8,356 nucleotides of DNA from positions 1 through 8,356 of the forward strand of contig JAGHCG010000050.1 of NCBI GenBank assembly GCA_021160565.1. The letters are read 5' to 3'. The notes beneath the pieces are model-generated. The model searched no databases. It had not been told where the DNA came from and saw only the letters and a program-made list of their open reading frames with translations. Below are positions 1 to 6,125 of this stretch, one piece after another. A program made the position numbers and the translations under genes. Position 1 is the first letter of the stretch. Every line of letters begins with the position of its first letter. The DNA comes from a bacterium (GTDB taxonomy: Bacteria > Ratteibacteria > UBA8468 > B48-G9 > JAFGKM01).

Positions 1-952
1 TAACTACTCAGATTACCTTGAAGTTTCTATCAAAGAAATTACATATCAGAAAGAAAAACAGTGGGCAAATTATGTACTTGGAGTTATTAAAGAATTCATT
101 AATAAGGGATTCAAAATAGAAGGAATTGAAATCGTTTTTGGTGGGGATGTGCCTTCTGGAAGTGGTTTAAGTTCTTCAGCAGCAGTTGAAATTTCCATTT
201 CTTCTCTCATAATGAAAATTTTTGATATAGAACTTTCACCCATTGAAGTAATTAAACTGTCAAGAAAAGCAGAGAATGAATTTGTGGGAGTTAATTGCGG
301 AATAATGGACCAGTTTTCCTCTTACCTTTCAAAGGAAAATCATGCACTTCTTCTTGATTGTAAGACCTTGAATTACAGATACATACCTTTAAACCTGAGT
401 AATTACAAAATCCTTCTTGTTGATACAAAAAAAGAAAGAAAACTTTCCTCTTCAGTTTATAATAAGAGAGTGGAAGAAGTTAAAATATCTGTTGAAATTA
501 TAAGAAAGGAAATAGAAATTGAATATCTCTCAGATATTAACAGAAAAACCTTAGAAAAATTCAGAGAAAAACTCCCTCCTGTTTCATATTTGCGGGCTTT
601 ACACATTGTTGAAGAAAATGAAAGAGTTGAAAAATCATCTGAATTTCTAAAAAAGGGTGAAATTGAAGAATTTGGAAAACTTCTTTTCTCCTCCCATGAA
701 TCTCTCAGAAACCTTTATGAAGTCAGTTGTGAGGAACTTGATTTTATTGTTGATTTTTCAAAAGAATTTGATGGAGTGGCAGGAGCAAGATTGACAGGTG
801 CTGGATTTGGAGGATGTGCCATTGTGATTATAAAAAAGGAAATGGTGGAAAATTTCATTCAGAAACTTATCCCAATTTATGAACAGAAATTCCTGAAAAA
901 ACCAGAAATCTATAAAGTAAAAAGCGTAAACGGACCATATCACCGAGGCTAA
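1..952 (+). CDS. galK: Galactokinase, 3' part (N-terminus outside the window)
   Basis: This GHMP-family kinase phosphorylates galactose to galactose-1-phosphate with ATP in the cytoplasm, the first committed step of the Leloir pathway. The frame is open from base 2, giving 316 visible residues. The family is usually 350-390 residues, so roughly 40-70 N-terminal residues, including the sugar-binding signature, are missing. Visible motifs are the ATP-binding glycine/serine loop GDVPSGSGLSSSAA (bases 143-184), the FVGVNCGIMDQ segment carrying the catalytic Asp (about 281-313), the LRALHIVEENERV segment, and the C-terminal GHMP motif GARLTGAGFGGC (about 781-816). A GTG at 149 could be read as a start but lies inside the ATP loop, so it is not the real one. 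The gene is convergent with oppF, 26 bases away. Other GHMP sugar kinases are possible because the sugar signature is not visible, but the internal motifs fit GalK best. Confidence 0.93.
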   Translation, partial: NYSDYLEVSIKEITYQKEKQWANYVLGVIKEFINKGFKIEGIEIVFGGDVPSGSGLSSSAAVEISISSLIMKIFDIELSPIEVIKLSRKAENEFVGVNCGIMDQFSSYLSKENHALLLDCKTLNYRYIPLNLSNYKILLVDTKKERKLSSSVYNKRVEEVKISVEIIRKEIEIEYLSDINRKTLEKFREKLPPVSYLRALHIVEENERVEKSSEFLKKGEIEEFGKLLFSSHESLRNLYEVSCEELDFIVDFSKEFDGVAGARLTGAGFGGCAIVIIKKEMVENFIQKLIPIYEQKFLKKPEIYKVKSVNGPYHRG

Positions 953-959
953 ACCTCGG
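943..959. terminator. GC-rich hairpin over the galK stop, between convergent genes
   Basis: Six perfect base pairs, CCGAGG (943-948) with CCTCGG (954-959), close a five-base loop CTAAA. The loop contains the galK stop codon TAA (950-952). The hairpin lies between the ends of galK (+) and oppF (-), where a shared terminator would be expected. There is no T-run after it on either strand, so it is not a classic intrinsic terminator. It may act in transcript end formation or 3'-end protection, or be a palindromic repeat unit. Confidence 0.4.
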
Positions 960-978
960 CAACTGGAAGCCTTGTATA

Positions 979-1761
979 TCAAGGGATTTGATGAATTTTC
1001 AATTCGGAAGATATGAGTTTTTCAGTATAGGGATGGGATGGAGAATTTATCACTTTCTCTGTTTTTCCAATTTCAACAATTTTTCCCTTATACATGACAC
1101 CTACTCTATCACTTATATATTTCATTACCTTAATATCATGAGTTATAAAAAGATAGGTGAGATTTAATTTTTCCCTCAATTCAAGAAAAAGGTTTAAAAT
1201 CTGTGCCTGAATTGAAAGATCCAGATTGGAAGTAGGTTCATCGCACACAATAAATTCAGGGTCAGTTGATAAAGCCCTTGCAATTGCTATTCTCTGTCTT
1301 TCTCCTCCACTGAATTGATGGGGGAAATTGTTTATTCTTTCTTTTTTTATCCCAACAAGAGAAAGTAAATATTCTGCCTTTTCTCTCTTTTCTTTCATCT
1401 TTAACTTCTCATCCATCCCTTCCATAACTGTCCTTAAAGCATTTATTCGTGGATTCAGAGATTTATAGGGGTCCTGAAAAATTATCTGAAATTTTTTTCT
1501 TAGGGGTCTGAGATGAGTTTCCTTCATTTCTGAAATATCTGTGTTTCTGAAAAAAATCTTACCTTCTGTTGGCTCAATCAATCTTATAATGGTTTTACCA
1601 AGAGTTGTTTTCCCTGAACCACTTTCTCCAATAATACCAAATGTTTCTCCTTTATATATTTCAAAACTCACACCATCAATTGCCACCACCTTCTTTTTTG
1701 TAAACTCACTTTTCACCTCATAAATCTTTTTAAGATTTTCAATTTTCCACAGTATTTCCAT
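979..1761 (-). CDS. oppF: Oligopeptide/dipeptide-type ABC transporter ATPase (OppF/DppF-like), short form
   Basis: This is the second ATPase of a family-5 importer; it pairs with OppD on the cytoplasmic face of the OppBC permease to power solute uptake. It has 260 residues: Walker A GESGSGKT (45-52), Q-loop Gln96 in IIFQDP, ABC signature SGGER (151-155), Walker B ending in Asp174-Glu175, D-loop SNLD, and switch His208 in FITHD. It keeps the HPYTEKL segment (243-249) typical of the family. It then stops, so it lacks the usual C-terminal extension with the cysteine cluster and is about 50-60 residues shorter than typical OppF. The start at 1761 is supported by GAGGTG 8 nt upstream. The gene begins inside the end of oppD (23-nt overlap) and is last in the operon. 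Family is certain; the substrate is not. Confidence 0.93.
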   Translation of the reverse strand: MEILWKIENLKKIYEVKSEFTKKKVVAIDGVSFEIYKGETFGIIGESGSGKTTLGKTIIRLIEPTEGKIFFRNTDISEMKETHLRPLRKKFQIIFQDPYKSLNPRINALRTVMEGMDEKLKMKEKREKAEYLLSLVGIKKERINNFPHQFSGGERQRIAIARALSTDPEFIVCDEPTSNLDLSIQAQILNLFLELREKLNLTYLFITHDIKVMKYISDRVGVMYKGKIVEIGKTEKVINSPSHPYTEKLISSELKIHQIP

Positions 1762-2698
1762 ATTTAAAACACCTCACAATACTTTTCCCCACCTTTCTTT
1801 CTTCTGGTTCCCTTTCTTCACATATCTTCATTTTATAAGGACACCTTGGATTGAAAGGACATCCGGGTGGTAAACTTTTAAAATCAGGTACTTCACCTTC
1901 TATTGCTTTTATTTTCTCTCCTTTTCTGTATCTTTCAGGAAGGCATGCAATCAATCTTTCTGTATATGGATGAAGTGGATTTTTAAATATTTCAGAGGAA
2001 TGAGAAATTTCAACTATTTTCCCACCATACATAACAGCAATCCTGTGTGAGAAATAAACAGAAAGGGAAATATCATGTGTTATAAAAAGAATTGAAACTC
2101 TGTGGGAATTCATCAGTTTCTTTAAAAGTTCAATAATCATATGGGCTGTGGTTATATCAAGAGCAGTTGTTGGTTCATCAGCAATAAGAAGTGAGGGATT
2201 ATTAACAAGAGCCATACCAATCATAACTCTCTGCTGCATCCCACCACTTAACTGATGTGGATATCTGAAATATATGCTTCTATCAAGTCCAACCTCTTCA
2301 AGTATTTTATAAACTCTTTCTCTCCTCTCTCTTTTGTCCCTAATTCCTTTCACTGCTTCCTCAATCTGACTTCCAACAGTAAAAACAGGGTTTAAATAAG
2401 AAGATGGTTCCTGAAAAATCATACTTATCTTTCCACCCCTTATTTTCCTCATTTCCCTTTCATCTTTTTTAACAATATCCTCTCCTTGAAGGAAAATTTC
2501 TCCCTTATCAATTTTTGTGTTTTCTGGAAGAAGTTTCATTATGCTTCTTGCTGTCATTGTCTTTCCACATCCACTTTCTCCAACAAGCCCAACAACTTCA
2601 TTTTCTCCGATGGAAAGATTGACATCTCTCAAAATTTTTACATTTCCATCAATTGTTTTAACAGAAACTTCCAGATTTTTTATCTCAAGTATATTCAT
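1739..2698 (-). CDS. oppD: Oligopeptide/dipeptide-type ABC transporter ATPase (OppD/DppD-like)
   Basis: This is the first ATPase of the importer, forming a heterodimer with the downstream OppF-like subunit. It has 319 residues, normal for the family. Motifs: Walker A GESGCGKT (40-47), Q-loop Gln96 in MIFQEP, ABC signature SGGMQ (151-155), Walker B LLIADEP with Asp174-Glu175, and switch His208. The C-terminal oligopeptide-transporter extension is present, with Cys280, Cys286, Cys293 and Cys310 in the pattern C-x5-C-x6-C-x16-C. Equivalent cysteines bind a [4Fe-4S] cluster in some family members; that this one does so is inference. The start follows the oppC stop by 3 nt, with a GGTG-type ribosome site in the end of oppC, and the end overlaps oppF. 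The stretch after the D-loop (ALDITTAHMI) departs from the common VQAQ form but leaves catalytic residues intact. Confidence 0.95.
   Translation of the reverse strand: MNILEIKNLEVSVKTIDGNVKILRDVNLSIGENEVVGLVGESGCGKTMTARSIMKLLPENTKIDKGEIFLQGEDIVKKDEREMRKIRGGKISMIFQEPSSYLNPVFTVGSQIEEAVKGIRDKRERRERVYKILEEVGLDRSIYFRYPHQLSGGMQQRVMIGMALVNNPSLLIADEPTTALDITTAHMIIELLKKLMNSHRVSILFITHDISLSVYFSHRIAVMYGGKIVEISHSSEIFKNPLHPYTERLIACLPERYRKGEKIKAIEGEVPDFKSLPPGCPFNPRCPYKMKICEEREPEERKVGKSIVRCFKYGNTVEN
1770..1775 (-). promoter_or_regulatory. Ribosome binding site of oppF inside oppD
   Basis: On the minus strand GAGGTG lies 8 nt before the ATG at 1761-1759, within the last codons of oppD. It fixes the oppF start and allows independent or coupled initiation despite the 23-nt overlap. 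Confidence 0.7.
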
Positions 2699-2701
2699 TT
2701 T

Positions 2702-3760
2702 TCACCACTTTTTCGGGTCAAAAATATCTCTTATCCCATCTCCTAAGAAGTTAAAACATATAATTGTAAGGAAAATGAAAAAACCAGGAATTAACATCCA
2801 TGGAGCATTTGTAAGAACTCTCAAATTTCCAATACAAACAGAAAGCATGTTTCCCCAACTTGGATATGGTTCCTGAATCCCAAGACCAAGAAGACTTAAT
2901 GCACTTTCTCCAAGAATATATCCTGGAACTGAAAGAGTAAGAGCAGTGATTGTATAGGAAAAAGTATTGGGAATTACATGCTTTAAAACAATTCTATATG
3001 TTGGAATTCCGAGTGCTCTTGCTGCCTGAACATACTCTTCCTCTTTAATTGAAAGAACCATTCCTCTTATAATTCTGGCAAGAGAAGCCCATCCGATTAA
3101 ACTGAGAATAACAACAATTAAAAGGTAAACCTGAATTGAAGAAAGATTTATTGGAAAAGCGGCTCTTAAAGCAAGCATAAGATAAAAAGAAGGAAACATC
3201 ATAAATATCTCAACAATCCTCATTAAGAAAGCATCCACTTTTCCACCAAAATAGCCCGAAATTCCACCTATGAGAAGACCAAGAAAAAATGAAATGGAAA
3301 CACCTATAATTCCAATTGAAAGAGAAATTCTTGCTCCATATAGAATTCTTGAAAATATATCCCTTCCATGAATATCTGTTCCAAAAAGAAAAATTTTACC
3401 TTCTCCTTCAACGCCAAAAAGATACCTGTCCGTTTCGAAAATTCCAAGTATTTTCCTCTTTTTTCCCTTAACAAATAACTTAATTGGATAAATTTTTGAG
3501 TAATCCTCTCTGTATTCATTGAAAGCAACATTTACAAGTTCAGTTTTGTAAACAAAAGGTCTTAAATGAAATTTTCCTTCTTTATCAAAGAAATGGATTT
3601 TTGTTGGGGGAGCCATGGGATAATCTCTGTGTTGCAAATCATAAGGATAAGGAGAAACAAAATCAGCAAAAATTGCCAGAAGATAAAGGAAAACAATAAT
3701 CCAGAAAGAGATGAAAGAAATTTTGTTTGTCTTTTTTAACCTTCTTAAAAATATTCTCAT
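2702..3760 (-). CDS. oppC: Oligopeptide/dipeptide-type ABC transporter permease (OppC/DppC-like) with a long extracytoplasmic loop
   Basis: This inner-membrane permease subunit forms the translocation channel with OppB. It has 352 residues, somewhat longer than a usual 280-300 residue OppC. A basic N-terminus and a first membrane segment (about 15-35) are followed by a roughly 90-residue hydrophilic loop (about 37-127). Then comes the GTDIHGRDIFSRILYGAR segment (127-144) typical of the family and the five-helix core. The coupling (EAA-like) loop is at 241-265, EEYVQAARALGIP...HVIPN, and contacts the ATPases. The C-terminus LGDGIRDIFDPK is also typical. The extra length lies in the loop after the first helix, as in some larger OppC/YejE-like permeases. 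Its ATG overlaps the oppB stop (ATGA), with GAGGTTGAG just before it, indicating coupled translation. Confidence 0.95.
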   Translation of the reverse strand: MRIFLRRLKKTNKISFISFWIIVFLYLLAIFADFVSPYPYDLQHRDYPMAPPTKIHFFDKEGKFHLRPFVYKTELVNVAFNEYREDYSKIYPIKLFVKGKKRKILGIFETDRYLFGVEGEGKIFLFGTDIHGRDIFSRILYGARISLSIGIIGVSISFFLGLLIGGISGYFGGKVDAFLMRIVEIFMMFPSFYLMLALRAAFPINLSSIQVYLLIVVILSLIGWASLARIIRGMVLSIKEEEYVQAARALGIPTYRIVLKHVIPNTFSYTITALTLSVPGYILGESALSLLGLGIQEPYPSWGNMLSVCIGNLRVLTNAPWMLIPGFFIFLTIICFNFLGDGIRDIFDPKKW

Positions 3761-4722
3761 CTCAACCTCACTCTTGGGTCAGCAAAAGCAATTAAAATAT
3801 CAGCAATAAGATTTCCTGTTACCAGCAATATTCCACCAATTAAAAGAGAAGCCATAACAAGATAAAAATCCTGTGATAGAACTGCTTCAAGAATTAATCT
3901 TCCCATCCCGGGCCAGTTTGTAACTATTTCAACAAGAGCCGCTCCACTTAAAATCCCTGAAAGTTCATATCCAAAAATTGTAATCATAGGATTTATTGCA
4001 TTTCTCAATGTATGCTTGTAATAAACTTTACTCATTGAAAGACCTTTTGCTTTTGCAGTAATCACATAGGGAGAATTTAAACATTCCAGAAAATTGTTTT
4101 TCATCAATCTGAAAAGAGAGCCAATACCTGCAAGTGTTAAAGAAATCCCAGGAATTAGAAGATGTTTTAAATAATCAATGAATTTTTCAAATCCTGTTGC
4201 TGACTTGTAAAAAATAGAAGTTGTGCCTCCTATTGGTAAAATTGCTGTTTTTGCGACAAAAAAAACTATCAGCATCGCTATAAAAAAGGAAGGGATTGAA
4301 ATCCCGATATAAGCAATGAAAGAAAGAAACTTTTCTTCCCATTTCCCATTTTTTATCGCAGCAAAAATTCCAAGAGGGATTGAAATAAACCATGTTAAAA
4401 ATATTGAAAAAACTGAAAGAGCAATTGTATTTTTTAACTTCTGTTTTATGAGAAATGATACAGGAACATGGTAAGAAAATGAAGTCCCCAGATTGAAAGT
4501 GAAAACATTTTTAATCCAGTAAAAATACTGAACAACAACAGGTTTATCAAGACCAAACAATTTTCTCATCTGCTGAATTGTTTCTCGAGATATCTGCGGG
4601 TCCATCTGAAGTTTTGAAAATGGGTCTCCTGGTGGAAGATGTATTATTAAAAAAGAAATGAATGTCATTCCGAAAATCAAAGGAATAACCTGCAAAACCC
4701 TGTTAATTACATATCTTCTCAT
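3757..4722 (-). CDS. oppB: Oligopeptide/dipeptide-type ABC transporter permease (OppB/DppB-like)
   Basis: This is the first permease subunit of the importer and the first gene of the opp operon. With the start at 4722 it has 321 residues, the usual size. It begins MRRYVINRVLQVIPLIFGMT, a typical OppB N-terminal helix. It contains the LPPGDP segment (29-34), a hydrophilic stretch with MRKLFGLDKP (52-61), further membrane helices, the coupling loop at about 219-243 (YVITAKAKGLSMSKVYYKHTLRN), the NWPGMGRLILEA segment (269-280), and the C-terminal DPRVRLR. A longer reading from 4779 adds 19 residues encoded by the palindrome and transposon end. It is rejected because a strong GGGAGGTGAG site lies directly before 4722. 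The stop overlaps oppC. No substrate-binding protein gene lies upstream; a transposase occupies that place. Confidence 0.95.
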   Translation of the reverse strand: MRRYVINRVLQVIPLIFGMTFISFLIIHLPPGDPFSKLQMDPQISRETIQQMRKLFGLDKPVVVQYFYWIKNVFTFNLGTSFSYHVPVSFLIKQKLKNTIALSVFSIFLTWFISIPLGIFAAIKNGKWEEKFLSFIAYIGISIPSFFIAMLIVFFVAKTAILPIGGTTSIFYKSATGFEKFIDYLKHLLIPGISLTLAGIGSLFRLMKNNFLECLNSPYVITAKAKGLSMSKVYYKHTLRNAINPMITIFGYELSGILSGAALVEIVTNWPGMGRLILEAVLSQDFYLVMASLLIGGILLVTGNLIADILIAFADPRVRLR

Positions 4723-4732
4723 CTCACCTCCC
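4723..4732 (-). promoter_or_regulatory. Strong ribosome binding site fixing the oppB start
   Basis: The minus strand reads GGGAGGTGAG directly before the ATG at 4722-4720, a near-perfect anti-16S match. It lies only 2 nt from the 16-bp inverted repeat at 4735-4767, so folding of that hairpin in an mRNA could affect access to it. Confidence 0.75.
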
Positions 4733-4734
4733 AC

Positions 4735-4767
4735 TTTCAAACCGGGTTTGGCAAACCCGGTTTGAAA
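4735..4767. repeat. Perfect 16-bp inverted repeat (palindrome doublet) downstream of the transposase
   Basis: TTTCAAACCGGGTTTG (4735-4750) is followed after one base (G4751) by its exact reverse complement (4752-4767). As RNA or single-stranded DNA this folds into a 15-bp stem with a 3-nt loop. It lies 4 nt beyond the transposase stop codon (4774-4772) and 2 nt upstream of the oppB ribosome site. No T-run follows on the minus strand, so it is not a classic terminator. It looks like a REPIN-style doublet or a transposon-end hairpin. Confidence 0.85.
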
Positions 4768-4771
4768 AAAT

Positions 4772-5413
4772 TTATTCAAGAAGCAGGTCTTTTATCTTTG
4801 CAAGTTCCCTTTGATAATCTTTCCTCTCTTCCACAAATTTTTTATAATCTGGTGGATTAATATCAAGGAATTTCTCAAACTCACATATTTTCCTCTTACT
4901 TTCTCCAATAAACTCAAGATAAGAAGAAAACTTCCATTCCTCTGGTTTCTCAACAAGAAAGGAAGTACAGGGATTTAAATGTATATATCTGGTAAGATGC
5001 AAAAGTTGTTCATCTGTCTTAACAAGAACATTTTTAAACCGTGATGACCATAGAGGACCTTCTCTTCTATATTTATAATTGAAGTACTTTGCATAACTTT
5101 TTAAAACCCTTTCCATAAATTTGGATATTCCTTCTTTTTCTTCCTGAAAAAGAATAAAATGAAGATGGGTTGGCATTAAACAGTAAGAAATGATACTTAC
5201 TTTTCCCTCTTTTGCTATTTCTGGGAGAGGTTTTCCTCTTTTCAAATTCTGAAATTGAGAAAATCTTACAACTTCACAATTTCTATAATACTCAATGGTA
5301 TCAAGCATTCTTAAATAATCTTTCTCACTTTTGAAAACTTCATACTTTCCAATACTTCTTGTAAATATATGGTAAATATGACCTTCTACCAGAGGAATTT
5401 TCCTTACAGGCAT
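4772..5413 (-). CDS. REP-associated tyrosine transposase-like protein (Y1_Tnp, HUH superfamily)
   Basis: This is a single-strand DNA endonuclease/transposase of the Y1 HUH group, which nicks beside hairpins through a tyrosine-DNA intermediate. It has 213 residues from the chosen start MPVRKIPLVEGHIYHIFTRS. Motifs: the N-terminal GHIYHIFTRS strand (11-20); the HUH motif His83-Leu-His85 in CLMPTHLHFILF; a helix KSYAKYFNYKYRREG (105-119) carrying the likely catalytic Tyr107 or Tyr110; GPLWSSRFKNVL (119-130); and RYIHLNP (142-148), diagnostic of the RAYT-like subgroup. All key residues are intact, so it may be active. The frame extends upstream to 5461 through the palindrome, but similarity begins at 5413. 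No strong ribosome site precedes 5413. It lies in the same direction as opp, 49 nt upstream of oppB, so read-through into opp is possible. Confidence 0.9.
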   Translation of the reverse strand: MPVRKIPLVEGHIYHIFTRSIGKYEVFKSEKDYLRMLDTIEYYRNCEVVRFSQFQNLKRGKPLPEIAKEGKVSIISYCLMPTHLHFILFQEEKEGISKFMERVLKSYAKYFNYKYRREGPLWSSRFKNVLVKTDEQLLHLTRYIHLNPCTSFLVEKPEEWKFSSYLEFIGESKRKICEFEKFLDINPPDYKKFVEERKDYQRELAKIKDLLLE

Positions 5414-5442
5414 ACTAAATAAATACCACAAACTTCCCCTTT

Positions 5443-5458
5443 TTTCAAACCGGGTTTG
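5443..5458. repeat. Single copy of the 16-nt palindromic unit upstream of the transposase
   Basis: TTTCAAACCGGGTTTG is an exact direct copy of 4735-4750. Its core CAAACC-G-GGTTTG is itself palindromic and can form a small hairpin. It marks the 5' side of the transposase and lies 14 nt from the -35 box of the rpmA promoter. Confidence 0.85.
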
Positions 5459-5472
5459 CAAAATTTTTAAGG

Positions 5473-5502
5473 TTGACAGGGAGAAAGAGAGGAGAGTATA
5501 AT
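5473..5502 (+). promoter_or_regulatory. Consensus sigma-70 promoter of rpmA-acpS-nnrD
   Basis: A perfect -35 box TTGACA (5473-5478) and a perfect -10 box TATAAT (5497-5502) are separated by 18 nt. An A/T tract AAAATTTTTAA (5460-5470) just upstream resembles an UP element. Transcription would start about 7 nt after the -10 box, near 5509, only about 3 nt before the rpmA ATG at 5512. This gives a leaderless or nearly leaderless mRNA. The spacer is purine-rich with a GGAG (5491-5494), but that is 17 nt from the ATG and would not be in such a transcript. Confidence 0.75.
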
Positions 5503-5511
5503 TAAAGCACT

Positions 5512-5763
5512 ATGGCAAGAAAAAAGCAGGGAAACGGAAGAGATTCAAATCCAAAATACAGAGGAACAAAGGTTTTTGAAGGGCAGAGAGTAAAAGCAGG
5601 GAATATTATTGTAAGACAAAAAGGAACAAAAATTTTACCTGGAAAAGGAACTTCTATTGGAAGAGATTATACAATTTTCAGTGTTGTTGATGGAATTGTT
5701 GAATTTACAGAAAGAAACGGGAAAAAAGTTGTCAATGTAAATCCAGTTCCCTTTTCTTCATGA
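5512..5763 (+). CDS. rpmA: 50S ribosomal protein L27 with a shortened N-terminal tail
   Basis: L27 is a large-subunit protein whose flexible N-terminal tail reaches the peptidyl-transferase centre and helps place tRNA. It has 83 residues. Family motifs are clear: [18 protein letters not shown] (8-25), [12 protein letters not shown] (29-40), PGKG, and [16 protein letters not shown] (50-65). The tail reads [12 protein letters not shown], whereas the common form is MAHKK, about six residues, then NGRDS. It is therefore about 4 residues shorter and has Arg for the usual His3. No Firmicute-type cleavable extension is present. rpmA normally follows rplU (L21); here it is the first gene of an operon and no rplU is next to it. 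Its stop overlaps the acpS start (ATGA). Confidence 0.95.
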   Translation: MARKKQGNGRDSNPKYRGTKVFEGQRVKAGNIIVRQKGTKILPGKGTSIGRDYTIFSVVDGIVEFTERNGKKVVNVNPVPFSS

Positions 5764-6125
5764 TAAAGGTTTCTATTGAAATTGAAGATATAAAAGATTT
5801 TGGAAAAATCTGCCTTTCAAAAGTTGGTAAGTTTTTTACCTCCGAGGAAATTCCAGATAGAAAAGCATCTTTAAATTCTTATAAGGTAAGGAATCTGGCT
5901 GGAAAGTTTGCTGCCAAGAAATCATTTTTTAAATGTCTTGGAATAGAAGAGGATTTTAGAAAAATTCAGATTAAAAAGAATTCTTCCGGCAAACCTTACA
6001 TTGAAATTCTGGATGAAAGTTTAAAAAATTCCTTGAAAAATTCTTCTATTTCTGTTTCAATTTCTCATACAGGAAAAGTTGCTGTTGCTATCTGTTTAAT
6101 TTATGAAAATGGAAAAGGTATTTAA
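5760..6125 (+). CDS. acpS: Holo-[acyl-carrier-protein] synthase-like protein, divergent metal site
   Basis: AcpS transfers 4'-phosphopantetheine from CoA to acyl carrier protein in the cytoplasm, activating it for fatty-acid synthesis. It has 121 residues, the usual size. Recognisable parts are the short N-terminal strand ([14 protein letters not shown]), KFFTSEE (24-30), the core helix [18 protein letters not shown] (44-61), a GKPY turn (77-80), and the C-terminal [19 protein letters not shown] (98-116). Two positions that normally hold Mg2+-binding acids differ. Asp of the GxDI motif aligns with Glu7, and the Glu of AAKEA is Lys54. Activity may be changed or lost, or the alignment may shift locally. 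It starts in the rpmA stop without its own ribosome site, implying coupled translation, and overlaps nnrD by 23 nt. The acpS-nnrD pairing is common in bacteria and supports the call. Confidence 0.82.
   Translation: MIKVSIEIEDIKDFGKICLSKVGKFFTSEEIPDRKASLNSYKVRNLAGKFAAKKSFFKCLGIEEDFRKIQIKKNSSGKPYIEILDESLKNSLKNSSISVSISHTGKVAVAICLIYENGKGI

Larger units (their letters stand above)
4735..5460 (-). mobile_element. RAYT/IS200-like element: Y1 transposase flanked by palindromic repeat units
   Basis: One transposase gene is bracketed by copies of a 16-nt palindromic unit. One copy lies on its 5' side (5443-5458) and two copies head to head on its 3' side (4735-4750 and 4752-4767). There are no conventional long terminal inverted repeats and no obvious target-site duplication, as expected for HUH single-strand transposases of the IS200/IS605 and REP-associated (RAYT) groups. 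The element sits between the opp operon and the rpmA promoter. Exact ends are unknown: the limits given are the outer edges of the palindromes. Whether it is a mobile IS or a resident RAYT with its REP-like units cannot be told from one locus. Confidence 0.65.

Noticed and set aside
149..151. GTG as start of galactokinase
   Set aside because: It lies inside the ATP-binding loop (GDVPSGSGLSSS), and the same frame is open with family-like sequence back to base 2, so the gene begins before the window.
758..982. Minus-strand 74-codon frame over the galK end
   Set aside because: It is antisense to conserved galK motifs and has no family features. I also considered it as a lost C-terminal part of oppF, but it lacks the cysteine-rich oligopeptide extension.
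2486..2876. Plus-strand frames opposite oppD/oppC
   Set aside because: They lie across conserved coding sequence of oppD and oppC, have no ribosome site or domain, and are shadows.
4735..4767. Intrinsic terminator for the transposase
   Set aside because: The stem is strong, but on the minus strand it is followed by GTGGGAGG and not a T-run, so the repeat interpretation is preferred.
4723..4779. Upstream extension of oppB by 19 residues
   Set aside because: These codons run through the palindrome and the transposon side. A strong ribosome site directly precedes the ATG at 4722, and the protein then begins like other OppB proteins.
5420..5448. Promoter for the transposase on the minus strand (TTGAAA, 17 nt, TATTTA)
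   Set aside because: The -35 box is good, but the -10 box matches consensus at only three positions, so it is too weak to list as a feature.
5414..5461. Longer transposase start at 5461
   Set aside because: The added residues are encoded by the palindromic unit and poor-quality sequence; family similarity begins at MPVRK (5413).
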